From assembly GCF_002005225.1 (NCBI RefSeq), contig NZ_CP019724.1, positions 6,707,001 to 6,771,000 of the forward strand: a stretch of DNA of 64,000 bases, written 5' to 3'. The notes under the pieces were generated by a model. It had not been told where the DNA came from and ran no database searches. It worked only from the letters and a program-made list of their open reading frames with translations. The first letter of the stretch is position 1. Every line of letters starts with the position of its first letter. Position numbers and translations under genes: made by a program. Below are positions 43,114 through 51,630 of this stretch, one piece after another. Origin of the DNA: Streptomyces pactum (GTDB lineage Bacteria; Actinomycetota; Actinomycetes; Streptomycetales; Streptomycetaceae).

Positions 43114-43758
43114 ATGAGTACGGCGGCCGAGACGACGGGCGGCGACATCGAGCCGTGGGAAGAGGTCACCCCGGACGCGGCCCGGCGGCTCCTGGTCGCC
43201 GCGGTGGAGGCCTTCGCCGAGCGCGGGTACCACGCGACCACGACCCGCGACATCGCCGGGCGGGCCGGCATGAGCCCGGCCGCGCTCTACATCCACTACA
43301 AGACCAAGGAAGAGCTGCTCCACCGCATCAGCCGGATCGGCCACGACCGGGCGGTCGCCATCCTGCGCGGCGCGGCCCAGGGCGAGGGCGGCGCCGCCGA
43401 GCGGCTCGCGGACGCCGTGGGCTCCTTCGTGCGCTGGCACGCCGGGCGGCGCACGACCGCGCGGGTGGTGCAGTACGAGCTGGACGCGCTCGGCCCCGAG
43501 GCCCGTGACGAGATCCTCACGCTGCGCCGGCAGTGCGATGCCGCGGTGCGCGGCATCATCGAGGACGGCGTGGCGACAGGCGAGTTCGACGTACCGGACG
43601 TCAAGGGCACGACCCTGGCCGTGCTGTCGCTCTGCATCGACGTGGCCCGCTGGTTCAACGTGAACGGCCCCCGCACCCCCGACGAGGTCGGCGCGCTCTA
43701 CGCCGACCTCGTGCTGCGGATGGTGGGAGCCGAACCGTCCGGCTCGGCTCAGAAGTAG
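43114..43758 (+). CDS. TetR-family regulator
   Basis: A 214-residue repressor. HTH TTTRDIAGRAGMSPAALYIHYKTKEEL (key helix at about residues 48-67) and a TetR_C domain resembling KstR2/FadR-type acyl-CoA sensors. Its own promoter and the MaoC hydratase promoter share the same operator, so it controls both. The last 10 bp overlap the convergent MaoC gene. Ligand is likely an acyl-CoA, inferred only from the neighbour. Confidence 0.87.
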   Translation: MSTAAETTGGDIEPWEEVTPDAARRLLVAAVEAFAERGYHATTTRDIAGRAGMSPAALYIHYKTKEELLHRISRIGHDRAVAILRGAAQGEGGAAERLADAVGSFVRWHAGRRTTARVVQYELDALGPEARDEILTLRRQCDAAVRGIIEDGVATGEFDVPDVKGTTLAVLSLCIDVARWFNVNGPRTPDEVGALYADLVLRMVGAEPSGSAQK

Positions 43759-44210
43759 TAGCGCGAGACCGACTCGGCGACGCAGACCGGCTTGTCGCCG
43801 CCCTCGCGCTCCACGGTGAAGGCGACGGACACCTGGATCCCTCCCTCGACGTCCTCCACGCCGGTGATCGTCGCCGTGGCGCGCAGTCGCGAGCCCACCG
43901 GGACGGGGGAGGGGAAACGGACCTTGTTGGTGCCGTAGTTGACACCCATCCGCACGCCCTCGACCTTGATGAGCTGGGGCCCGAAGAGCGGGAGCAGCGA
44001 CAGGGTCAGATAGCCGTGCGCGATGGTGGTGCCGAAGGGGCCGGCGGCCGCCTTCTGGGGGTCCACGTGGATCCACTGGTGGTCGCCGGTCGCCTCCGCG
44101 AACAGGTCGATCCGCTTCTGGTCCACCTCCAGCCAGTCGGTGTAACCAAGCTGCTCGCCCACCGCCGCCTTCACGTCGTCGGCGGATGTGAAGATCCTCG
44201 GCTCTGCCAT
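43749..44210 (-). CDS. MaoC-family (R)-enoyl-CoA hydratase
   Basis: A 153-residue hot-dog-fold protein that hydrates or dehydrates enoyl/3-hydroxyacyl-CoA. The catalytic motif FAEATGDHQWIHVDPQKA has Asp43 and His48, followed by the Ser/Gly of AHGYLTLSLLP. The length is that of the single-domain (PhaJ-like) hydratases. It is probably repressed by the neighbouring TetR through CTAAGCGACTGCTTAG. ATG 44210 is the only start that matches the family N-terminus. Confidence 0.9.
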   Translation of the reverse strand: MAEPRIFTSADDVKAAVGEQLGYTDWLEVDQKRIDLFAEATGDHQWIHVDPQKAAAGPFGTTIAHGYLTLSLLPLFGPQLIKVEGVRMGVNYGTNKVRFPSPVPVGSRLRATATITGVEDVEGGIQVSVAFTVEREGGDKPVCVAESVSRYYF

Positions 44211-44260
44211 GTCCCGGCCTCTCTGCTCGCTCGACTGTCCGCTCGGCTGTTCACACGAAT

Positions 44261-44302
44261 CTAAGCGACTGCTTAGCATGGTCGCCCGCGCGGCCCGTGT
44301 CA
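44261..44302 (-). promoter_or_regulatory. MaoC promoter with perfect TetR operator
   Basis: CTAAGCGACTGCTTAG (44261-44276) has perfect 6-bp arms. On the minus strand TTGACA (44302-44297) and CATGCT (44280-44275), 17 bp apart, form a promoter whose -10 touches the operator. TAGATT (44263-44258) with GCGACC is an alternative. Confidence 0.7.
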
Positions 44303-44351
44303 ACGGACCGGGGGCGTCCGCGCGGGTGACGGGGTCGGTAGGGTTCGAGGA

Positions 44352-44873
44352 GTGCCTCAGATCCCCGAGAAGATTCACGAGCTCACGGTCGGCCAGCTCG
44401 CCGCGCGCAGCGGCGCCGCCGTATCCGCCCTGCACTTCTACGAGTCCAAGGGCCTGATCAGCAGTCGCCGCACCTCGGGCAACCAGCGCCGCTTCAGCCG
44501 CGACGCGCTGCGCCGGGTCGCCTTCGTGCGCGCGGCGCAGCGTGTCGGCATCCCGCTCGCCACGATCCGCGAGGCGCTCGCCGAGCTGCCGGAGGGGCGC
44601 ACGCCCACCGAGGGCGACTGGGCCCGGCTCTCCGAGTCCTGGCGCTCCGAACTGGACGAGCGCATCAACCAGCTCAACCGGCTGCGCGACCACCTCACCG
44701 GCTGCATCGGCTGCGGCTGCCTGTCCCTGGACACCTGTGTCCTGTCCAACCCCGACGACGTCTTCGGCGAACGCCTCACCGGTTCCCGGCTGCTGGTGGG
44801 ACGCACCGACTCCGCCAACCGTCGCGGCCCCGCGAGCCGCGGCCGCGGACCGGAGGCGGAGTGCCGCGACTGA
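44352..44873 (+). CDS. soxR: Redox-sensing MerR-family regulator SoxR
   Basis: A 173-residue SoxR. The N-terminal HTH is [20 protein letters not shown], then a dimerising helix; the [2Fe-2S] ligands are Cys118, Cys121, Cys123 and Cys129 ([12 protein letters not shown]), at nearly the same positions as in E. coli. It senses redox-active compounds such as phenazines and actinorhodin-like quinones in Streptomyces. The tail is about 20 residues longer than in E. coli. I see no CCTCAAG-type SoxR box in the 140 bp upstream, so autoregulation is not evident. GTG start with GAGGA. Confidence 0.93.
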   Translation: MPQIPEKIHELTVGQLAARSGAAVSALHFYESKGLISSRRTSGNQRRFSRDALRRVAFVRAAQRVGIPLATIREALAELPEGRTPTEGDWARLSESWRSELDERINQLNRLRDHLTGCIGCGCLSLDTCVLSNPDDVFGERLTGSRLLVGRTDSANRRGPASRGRGPEAECRD

Positions 44874-44896
44874 CGGGCGGACGACCCGGCCCGCCG

Positions 44897-45628
44897 TCAC
44901 ACACCGCCGCGCCGCGCCGGGGCCCACTGGGCCAGCCCCGCGGTGATCAGCTCGGCGTTGGACGCGGCCCGGTGGCCGTCCGGGAGGAACAGGGTGTCCT
45001 CCAGGCCGATGCGGGTCGCCAGACCGAGCCGGCCGGCCAGGCGCAGGACCGGCCAGGCGCCGGCGTCCTCGCCGTGCAGCAGGACGGGGCGGCCGTGGGC
45101 CGTGCCCAGGTCGGCCAGCAGGGCGTGCGCGGAGTCCGCCGCGGTCGCCGGGTCGGTGTCCGTGACCTCCGCCAGCACGCGCAGCACCTTCGGCCCGAGC
45201 GGTGAGCGCAGGAAGAGGGCGGGCCCGTCCGTGCCGGACCAGAGGCCGGCCTCGACACCCACGCCTCGCTCGACCAGCGCGGCGGCGACCTCCTCGGCGC
45301 CCGGCTCGTGCCAGTTGACCGAGGCGTGGTCGGGCAGGACCGTCCAGCTCCGTACCCGGGCCACCCGGGCGGCCGGACCGGGCTCGGCCCAGGCTCCCGT
45401 CGTCACACCGACCGGTACCGGCACTCGTGCGCGCACCGCCTCCAGCGTGGCCGCGAGGACGCGGGGCGACAACGTGTCCTGTCCGCACGGCGTCTTGGGA
45501 TGGACATGGACGTCCGTGGCCCCGGCGGCCACCGCCGCGGCCGCGGACTCGGCGATCGCCTCCGGCGACAGCGGCACCACCGCGCCGTCCCGGCTCCCGC
45601 GGGTCCCGTTCACACACACCTGCACCAT
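44897..45628 (-). CDS. Beta-keto acid cleavage enzyme (BKACE, DUF849)
   Basis: A 243-residue member of the BKACE/Kce family, which condenses a beta-keto acid with acetyl-CoA to give acetoacetate and a new CoA ester. Metal-binding HVHPK (His41, His43), the family start MVQVCVNGTRG, and the C-terminal acidic motif RIGLEDTLFLPDG are present. It is about 30 residues shorter than typical BKACE (270-310). Substrate unknown. The ATG lies in the 3' arm of a small hairpin whose loop holds the Shine-Dalgarno sequence. Confidence 0.85.
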   Translation of the reverse strand: MVQVCVNGTRGSRDGAVVPLSPEAIAESAAAAVAAGATDVHVHPKTPCGQDTLSPRVLAATLEAVRARVPVPVGVTTGAWAEPGPAARVARVRSWTVLPDHASVNWHEPGAEEVAAALVERGVGVEAGLWSGTDGPALFLRSPLGPKVLRVLAEVTDTDPATAADSAHALLADLGTAHGRPVLLHGEDAGAWPVLRLAGRLGLATRIGLEDTLFLPDGHRAASNAELITAGLAQWAPARRGGV

Positions 45629-45641
45629 TCCCCCATGGTGC
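45622..45641 (-). promoter_or_regulatory. Hairpin covering the BKACE start codon
   Basis: In mRNA sense GCACCAT (45641-45635) pairs with ATGGTGC (45628-45622) across the loop GGGGGA. The loop is the likely Shine-Dalgarno and the right arm starts with the ATG, so the structure could limit translation. Confidence 0.45.
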
Positions 45642-45725
45642 GGGTCACCACTGACAACGCCCGTCGGCCGTCAGGCCGTACGAACCGTCGGGGGTGCGGC
45701 ATCCCCGGCACACCCCCGCGGTCGG

Positions 45726-46328
45726 CTACGCCGACATCAGCAACCGGCCCCGCCGGGCTTCGGCCAGCGCGTCGGGGGTGAGGACGGGCCGCGGCACGAG
45801 GATTCCGCAGTCCGTGCAGACGGGGCCCGTCGAGGGTTCGTGGTCGAGGTCGTAGGTCCACACCAGGCGCTCCCCGTCGCACACCGGGCACACGGAGCCC
45901 GGTTCACGCTCCAGCGCGGAGATCAGCCGGCGCAGCACCTCCGCCAGCGGGCCGTCGGGATGGACGCGGGGGTCGTCGCACCAGGCGACACCGAAACCGC
46001 CCCAGGTCAGCCGGTGCCAGTCGTCCACGCTGCCCGGCCTGCGCAGCCCGTCGTGCTTCTCCTTCCTGCGCCGCTCGGCGAACCCGACCTCGTAGGCCAG
46101 CCACACCGAACGCGCCTCCTCCAGCTCCTCCAGTGCGGCCACGAGCCGCGCTGGGTCGGGGGAGCGGTCCTCGGGACCGAACCCGGCCCGGGAACACAGA
46201 TGGTCCCAGGTCGCCCTGTGCCCGTAAGGGGCGAACCGTTCAAGGCACTTGCGCAGCGAATAGCGCCGTAGCGCCAGGTCGCACCGTGAATCGCGGACCT
46301 GTCTCGCCAGACTTCGGAAACCGGCCAT
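45726..46328 (-). CDS. Conserved hypothetical protein with zinc-ribbon pair
   Basis: A 200-residue protein. The first two thirds are helical and rich in Arg/Trp (DHLCSRAGFGPEDRSPDPARL, WGGFGVAWCDDPRVHPDG given in part); near the C-terminus CPVC and CTDC are spaced 30 residues apart and would bind one zinc. I do not recognise a named family. It is divergent from the penicillin acylase gene across a 221-bp, relatively A/T-rich gap with a 31-bp palindrome. Confidence 0.7.
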   Translation of the reverse strand: MAGFRSLARQVRDSRCDLALRRYSLRKCLERFAPYGHRATWDHLCSRAGFGPEDRSPDPARLVAALEELEEARSVWLAYEVGFAERRRKEKHDGLRRPGSVDDWHRLTWGGFGVAWCDDPRVHPDGPLAEVLRRLISALEREPGSVCPVCDGERLVWTYDLDHEPSTGPVCTDCGILVPRPVLTPDALAEARRGRLLMSA

Positions 46329-46369
46329 CGCCTTGCACCTCCGTCATACCTGCACCTGCACTCCGGTCA

Positions 46370-46400
46370 ATTCGGCGTCGTCGTACGGACGTCGCCGAAT
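46370..46400. promoter_or_regulatory. 31-bp imperfect palindrome between divergent genes
   Basis: ATTCGGCG-T-CGTC (46370-46382) pairs with GACG-T-CGCCGAAT (46388-46400), 12 of 13 positions, around a 5-bp loop GTACG. It is 42 bp before the zinc-ribbon gene start and 150 bp before the acylase start, so it is a likely operator for one or both. Confidence 0.5.
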
Positions 46401-46549
46401 AGACGTATCGACAAGCGATTCGGCTCCATCCGATTTCCGATGCCCCTCATCAGTCGATCCACCCGTTCCAAAAAGTGACGCATGTTCATCTTCCAACTCG
46501 GGGATACCGGCGGTAACGTCCGGCCCACCCCCAGTCGGGAGGAGCTGCC

Positions 46550-49405
46550 ATGCCACGGCGCACCCCACGCAACGCCCTGGACAGACTGAGAACTCCCCGT
46601 GGCTTCCACGGGTTCCTGAAGGGCGCGTCCGTATGCGCCCTCGTTGCCGGTCTTTTGTCGCCGCTTTCCCCCGCGATGGCCGCCGGAACGGGTCTGACCT
46701 CGGAGCGGACCGCGGGAGCGGCCTCCGAAGCAGGTACCCGGAAGGCCGTCGAAAAGATCTCCGAAACGGCGGCGAACGACCACTGCGGCGGCCGGTGTTC
46801 CGACATCCTGCCGCCCGGTCAGAACGGCAACGCCACCCTCGCCCAGATCCTGCTCAACCAGGCCTTCGGTACCCAGCCCGCCCACGCCGAGGACCAGCTC
46901 GGGCCCTACGCGAGCCTCGCCACCGGCTACTCCGGCCTCACCGACGACAAGATCAACACGTTCTTCAACGACGCCTCCTTCGGCGTCCCCGACGGCCAGG
47001 TCGCCTCCACCGTCCGCCCCGCCGGCCGCAGCGACGTGACCATCGTCCGCGACAAGAGGACCGGTGTGCCGCACATCACCGGCACCACCCGCTACGGCAC
47101 CGAGTTCGGCGCCGGCTACGCGGCGGCCCAGGACCGGCTGTGGCTGATGGACCTCTTCCGGCACGTCGGACGAGGCCAGTTGACCCCCTTCGCCGGCGGC
47201 GCCCCCGCCAACCAGGGACTGGAGCAGCAGTTCTGGCGCGGCGCCCCGTACAGCGAGGCCGACCTCGAGGCGCAGATCGAGAGCGCCGCCGCCAAGGCCG
47301 GTGAGCGCGGCGAGCTGGCCCTGGCCGACGTGGACGCCTACGTCGCCGGCATCAACGCCTACATCGACGCCTCCGACAAGGGCCGGTACTTCCCCGGGGA
47401 GTACGTCCTGACCGGCCACAAGGACGCCATCACCAACGCCGGCACCATCGAGCACTTCAAGCGCACCGACCTGATCGCGCTGGCCTCCGTCATCGGCTCC
47501 CTCTTCGGCGCGGGCGGCGGCGGCGAGGTCACCAACGCGCTGTCACTGCTCGCCGCCCAGCAGAAGTACGGCGTGGCCGAGGGCACCGAGGTCTGGGAGT
47601 CCTTCCGGCAGCGCAACGACCCCGAGGCGGTCCTCACCCAGCACGCCGGCAGCTTCCCGTACCTGCCCAAACCGGACGACCCACAGGGGGCGGCGCTGCC
47701 CGACGCCGGCTCGGTCCGGGCGGAGCCGCTGGTGTACGACCGCACGGGCGGCGCGGCCGGCCCGAGCGCGACCGGTGCCTCCGCGACGGCGGCGGACGCG
47801 GCCGTCACCTCGGCGCGGCGCGGCATGTCCAACGCCCTCGTGGTCAGCGGCGAGCACACGGCGAGCGGTCACCCGGTCGCCGTCTTCGGCCCGCAGACCG
47901 GCTACTTCGCGCCGCAGCTCCTCATGCTCCAGGAGATCCAGGGCCCCGGCATCAGCGCCCGCGGCGCATCCTTCGCGGGCCTGAGCATGTACGTCGAACT
48001 CGGCCGCGGCCAGGACTACGCGTGGAGCGCGACCACGTCCGGCCAGGACATCATCGACACCTACGCCGTCGAACTGTGCCGCGACGACCACCACTACCTC
48101 TACCGCGGCACCTGCACGCCGATGGAGAAGATCGAGCGGAAGAACGCCTGGAAGCCGACCGTCGCGGACGGCACCGCGGCCGGCTCCTACACGATGCGGG
48201 TCTGGCGCACGAAGTACGGCCCGGTCGAGTACCGCGCCACCGTCGGCGGCAAGAAGGTCGCCTACACCACCCTGCGCTCCTCGTACCTGCACGAGGCCGA
48301 CTCGATCATCGGCTTCCAGATGCTCAACGACCCGGACTACCTGAACAGCCCCGAACGCTTCCAGAGCGCCGTCCAGCACATCAACTACACCTTCAACTGG
48401 TTCTACGCCGACTCGGAGCACACCGCGTACTACAACAGCGGCGACAACCCGGTCCGGGCGAACGGCGTCGACGCCGACTTCCCGGTCTGGGCGCGGCCGG
48501 CGTACGAGTGGCGGGACTGGGACCCGGCCGCCAACACGGCCCGGTACACGCCGGCCTCCGCCCACCCGCGCTCCGTCGACCAGGACTACTACGTCTCCTG
48601 GAACAACAAACAGGCCAGGGACTACGCCACCGCCCCCTGGGGCAACGGCTCCGTCCACCGCGGCGACCTCCTCGACGACCGTGTGAAGAAGCTGGTCGCC
48701 GACGGCGGCGTGACACGGGCCGCGCTGGTGAAGGCGATGGCCGAGGCGGGCCTCACCGACCTGCGGGCCGAGGACGTACTGCCCGATCTGCTGAAGGTGA
48801 TCGACTCCGCGCCGGTGACCGACCCCGCGGCCAAGGCGGCCGTCGACCGGCTCAAGGCATGGCTCTCGGCGGGCGCCCTGCGTACGGAGACCTCGGCCGG
48901 CGCGAAGAAGTACGCCCACGCCGACGCGATCCGCACCCTGGACGCCTGGTGGCCGCTGCTGGTGAAGGCCGAGTTCGAACCCGGTCTCGGCAGCGACCTG
49001 TACACCGCCTTCACCCGCAACCTGCCCGTCGACGAGTCCCCGTCCGCCGCCCACGGCCCGACCGGCGCGCATGCCGGCAGCGCCTTCCAGTACGGCTGGT
49101 GGAGTTATGTCGACAAGGACATCCGGTCCGTGCTCGGCGAGCGTGTCGACGGTCCCCTCGCGCGCGTGTACTGCGGCGCCGGCGACCTCGCCGCCTGCCG
49201 GGACACCCTGGTCTCCACCCTGAAGGAGGCGGCGGGCCGGACGCCCGCCCAGGTCTATCCCGGCGACGACAACTGCCCGGCGGGCGACCAGTGGTGCGCC
49301 GACTCGGTGATCCACCGCACCCTCGGCGGTATCGAGCACGGCGGGATCGGCTGGCAGAACCGGCCGACCTACCAGCAGGTCGTGGAGTTCACGTCCCACC
49401 GGTGA
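46550..49405 (+). CDS. Secreted penicillin acylase-family Ntn-hydrolase
   Basis: A 951-residue N-terminal nucleophile hydrolase (peptidase S45). The signal peptide ends near residue 45. The alpha chain is residues about 46-426; autocleavage in RRGMSNALVVSG would expose Ser427 as nucleophile of the beta chain. GYAAAQDRLWLMDLFR near 189 is a family block. The substrate could be an acyl-homoserine lactone, an acylated antibiotic or a lipopeptide; the Streptomyces relatives cleave cyclic lipopeptides or AHLs. It is longer than the usual 780-850 residues because of an N-terminal extension. ATG 46550 follows GGGAGGAG. Confidence 0.88.
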   Translation: MPRRTPRNALDRLRTPRGFHGFLKGASVCALVAGLLSPLSPAMAAGTGLTSERTAGAASEAGTRKAVEKISETAANDHCGGRCSDILPPGQNGNATLAQILLNQAFGTQPAHAEDQLGPYASLATGYSGLTDDKINTFFNDASFGVPDGQVASTVRPAGRSDVTIVRDKRTGVPHITGTTRYGTEFGAGYAAAQDRLWLMDLFRHVGRGQLTPFAGGAPANQGLEQQFWRGAPYSEADLEAQIESAAAKAGERGELALADVDAYVAGINAYIDASDKGRYFPGEYVLTGHKDAITNAGTIEHFKRTDLIALASVIGSLFGAGGGGEVTNALSLLAAQQKYGVAEGTEVWESFRQRNDPEAVLTQHAGSFPYLPKPDDPQGAALPDAGSVRAEPLVYDRTGGAAGPSATGASATAADAAVTSARRGMSNALVVSGEHTASGHPVAVFGPQTGYFAPQLLMLQEIQGPGISARGASFAGLSMYVELGRGQDYAWSATTSGQDIIDTYAVELCRDDHHYLYRGTCTPMEKIERKNAWKPTVADGTAAGSYTMRVWRTKYGPVEYRATVGGKKVAYTTLRSSYLHEADSIIGFQMLNDPDYLNSPERFQSAVQHINYTFNWFYADSEHTAYYNSGDNPVRANGVDADFPVWARPAYEWRDWDPAANTARYTPASAHPRSVDQDYYVSWNNKQARDYATAPWGNGSVHRGDLLDDRVKKLVADGGVTRAALVKAMAEAGLTDLRAEDVLPDLLKVIDSAPVTDPAAKAAVDRLKAWLSAGALRTETSAGAKKYAHADAIRTLDAWWPLLVKAEFEPGLGSDLYTAFTRNLPVDESPSAAHGPTGAHAGSAFQYGWWSYVDKDIRSVLGERVDGPLARVYCGAGDLAACRDTLVSTLKEAAGRTPAQVYPGDDNCPAGDQWCADSVIHRTLGGIEHGGIGWQNRPTYQQVVEFTSHR

Positions 49406-49426
49406 CCGGCCGGCCACACGGTCACC
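49401..49426. terminator. Bidirectional hairpin spanning two stop codons
   Basis: GGTGACCG (49401-49408) and CGGTCACC (49419-49426), perfect 8-bp arms with a 10-nt loop. The left arm contains the acylase stop and the right arm contains the stop of the convergent NamZ-type gene. Confidence 0.65.
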
Positions 49427-50687
49427 TGTAGAGGAGGTACTGGCGGCGCGTCCGGCGGAACGCCGCCAGTTCCTCCTCCCAGCCGCCCACCACCTCGTCG
49501 GTGTCCGCGCCCGCGTCGATCATCGTGCGCACCTGGGTGGATCCGGTGAGCTTGTCGATCCAGTTGTCCGGCCGCCAGGCGAAACCGTCCCAGGTCCGCT
49601 TCGCGGTCACCAGGAGCGCGATTCCGGTGCGCACCGGGTCGAAGGCGGACCGGTCGTGCACGTGGAGCTGCACACCGCCGACGGTCTTCCCCTGGAACTT
49701 GGAGAAGGTGGGCGCGAAGTAGGCCTCGCGCAACCGCACGCCGGGCAGGCCGACGGCGTTCGCGGCGGCGGCCCAGCTCCCGTCGATGCCCTCCGCTCCG
49801 ATCAGCTCGAACGGGCGGGTGGTGCCGCGCCCCTCCGACAGGTTCGTGCCCTCGAACAGACACGTCCCCGAGTACACCAGCGCGCACTCCGGCGTCGGCA
49901 TGTTCGGGCTCGGCGGCACCCAGGGCAGCCCGGAGGCGTCGTAGAACTCCGAGCGCTTCCAGCCCGACATCGTCACGGTCTCCAGCGGCACCGGCTCCGT
50001 CAGGAACTCGCCGTTGAACAGCCGCGCCAGCTCGGCGACCGTCATGCCGTGAGCCTGTGCGATCGGCTGCCGGCCGACGAAGGTGGCGAACTCCTCGTGC
50101 AGGATCGGACCGAGGGCCGCCCGCCCGGTCACCGGGTTCGGCCGGTCCAGGACCACGAACCGCTTGCCCGCGAGCCGGGCCGCCTCCATGCAGTCGAACA
50201 GCGTCCAGATGTACGTGTAGAAGCGCGCGCCGACGTCCTGGATGTCGAAGACGACGGTGTCCACGCCGGACGCCGTGAAGATGTCCGCGAGCGGCTGCCC
50301 GCTCTTCAGGTACGTGTCGTAGACCGGCAGCCCGGTCGCCGGGTCGTCGTAGCGGCCCTCGGAGCCGCCCGCCTGCGCGGTGCCGCGGAAGCCGTGCTCG
50401 GGGCCGAAGACGGCGGTCAGGTCCACGCGGTCGTCGGCGTGCATGACGTCGACGATGTGGCGTACGTCCCGGGTGATGCCCGTCGGGTTGGTGACGATGC
50501 CGACCCGCTGCCCGTCCAGCGGGGCGTAGCCGTCGTCGACGAGGCGCTCGAAGCCGGTGCGCAGCCGGCGGCCGCCGTGGCCCCCGGGCGCCGCCTGCGC
50601 CGTACCGGTCGTGGCGGCCGCGGCCGCCGTGGTGGTGGCCGCCACCGCGGCCGTGGTGGCGAGCAGGGACCGTCTGGACAGCGTCAT
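49422..50687 (-). CDS. Exo-beta-N-acetylmuramidase NamZ-like (DUF1343, GH171)
   Basis: A 421-residue exported protein with a Tat signal (SRRSLLATTAA) ending near residue 33. The DUF1343 body starts LRTGFERLVDDGYAPLDG and has the family blocks VGIVTNPTGI, AVFGPEHGFRG and VFDIQDVGARFYTYIWTL. Characterised relatives (NamZ) release MurNAc from peptidoglycan fragments. With the acylase next door, it suggests turnover of extracellular cell-wall or lipopeptide material. ATG 50687 is set by the Tat motif. Confidence 0.88.
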   Translation of the reverse strand: MTLSRRSLLATTAAVAATTTAAAAATTGTAQAAPGGHGGRRLRTGFERLVDDGYAPLDGQRVGIVTNPTGITRDVRHIVDVMHADDRVDLTAVFGPEHGFRGTAQAGGSEGRYDDPATGLPVYDTYLKSGQPLADIFTASGVDTVVFDIQDVGARFYTYIWTLFDCMEAARLAGKRFVVLDRPNPVTGRAALGPILHEEFATFVGRQPIAQAHGMTVAELARLFNGEFLTEPVPLETVTMSGWKRSEFYDASGLPWVPPSPNMPTPECALVYSGTCLFEGTNLSEGRGTTRPFELIGAEGIDGSWAAAANAVGLPGVRLREAYFAPTFSKFQGKTVGGVQLHVHDRSAFDPVRTGIALLVTAKRTWDGFAWRPDNWIDKLTGSTQVRTMIDAGADTDEVVGGWEEELAAFRRTRRQYLLYR

Positions 50688-50792
50688 GCGGTGACCTCCG
50701 TGATCGCGGCGGGTGTCATGCGCACGCACGCTAACCCGCGCCGCGTGCCGCGCGGAACGGAGTAGACCGCCGTTCGCCCCTTCCGTCGCACA

Positions 50793-50808
50793 TACCGACT
50801 GGTTAGTC
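50793..50808. promoter_or_regulatory. TetR-type operator, site C
   Basis: TACCGACTGGTTAGTC, 12 of 16 positions matching TACCGACCGGTCGGTA. TAGTCT (50804-50809) inside it may be the -10 of the SDR/acyl-CoA synthetase/TetR operon. Confidence 0.6.
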
Positions 50809-50859
50809 TGGCGCTGCAACGGAGAGCCAGCAGTGCCCGAGCCGTGTCGAAGGAGACCG

Positions 50860-51630
50860 ATGGTGGAAGCCGTGCAGGATGCCGGAGTCGTCGTCACCGG
50901 GGCGGGAGGCGGCATCGGTGCCGCGCTGGCCCGCCGCTTCGCCGCCGAGGACGCCCGGGTCGTCGTCAACGATCTGGACGCCGACCGGGCCAAGGCCGTC
51001 GCCGAGGAGATCGGGGGCATCGCGGTCCCGGGCGACGCCTCCGCGATCGTCGCCGAGGCCCGCGAGGCGCTGGGCGGCACGGTCGACGTGTACTGCGCCA
51101 ATGCGGGCGTCGGCTCCGGGGGTTCCGAAGCGGCCGAGGAGGCCGTCTGGGCGCTCGCCTGGGACGTCAACGTCATGGCCCACGTGCGGGCGGCCCACGA
51201 GCTGATCCCCGACTGGCTGGAGCGCGGCAGCGGCCGCTTCGTCTCCACCGTCTCCGCCGCCGGACTGCTCACCATGATCGGCGCCGCGCCCTACAGCGTG
51301 ACCAAGCACGGCGCCTACGCCTTCGCCGAGTGGCTGTCCCTCACGTACCGCCACCGCGGGGTCAAGGTGCACGCCATCTGCCCGCAGGGCGTGCGCACCG
51401 ACATGCTCACCGCGAGCGGCAGCGCGGGCGACCTGGTGCTCCAGCCCACCGCCATCGAACCGCGGGACGTCGCGGACGCCCTCTTCAAGGGAATCGAGCA
51501 GGACCGCTTCCTGATCCTGCCGCACCCCGAGGTCGCCGAGTACTACCAGGCCCGCGCCGCCGAGCCCGACCGCTGGCTGCACGGCATGAACCGCCTCCAG
51601 CGGCAGTGGGAGGAGGCGACGGCCCGATGA
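50860..51630 (+). CDS. Short-chain dehydrogenase/reductase
   Basis: A 256-residue classical SDR. Cofactor motif VVVTGAGGGIGAALARR near residue 10; Asp in VVNDLD favours NAD; NAG motif CANAG; active site Ser in STVSAAG with Tyr and Lys in PYSVTKHG. Likely oxidises a hydroxyacyl-CoA or a related alcohol because it is coupled (ATGA) to an acyl-CoA synthetase. RBS AAGGAG before ATG 50860. Confidence 0.88.
   Translation: MVEAVQDAGVVVTGAGGGIGAALARRFAAEDARVVVNDLDADRAKAVAEEIGGIAVPGDASAIVAEAREALGGTVDVYCANAGVGSGGSEAAEEAVWALAWDVNVMAHVRAAHELIPDWLERGSGRFVSTVSAAGLLTMIGAAPYSVTKHGAYAFAEWLSLTYRHRGVKVHAICPQGVRTDMLTASGSAGDLVLQPTAIEPRDVADALFKGIEQDRFLILPHPEVAEYYQARAAEPDRWLHGMNRLQRQWEEATAR

Noticed and set aside
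44277..44351. SoxR autoregulatory box
   Set aside because: No CCTCAAG...CTTGAGG-like dyad found upstream of soxR.
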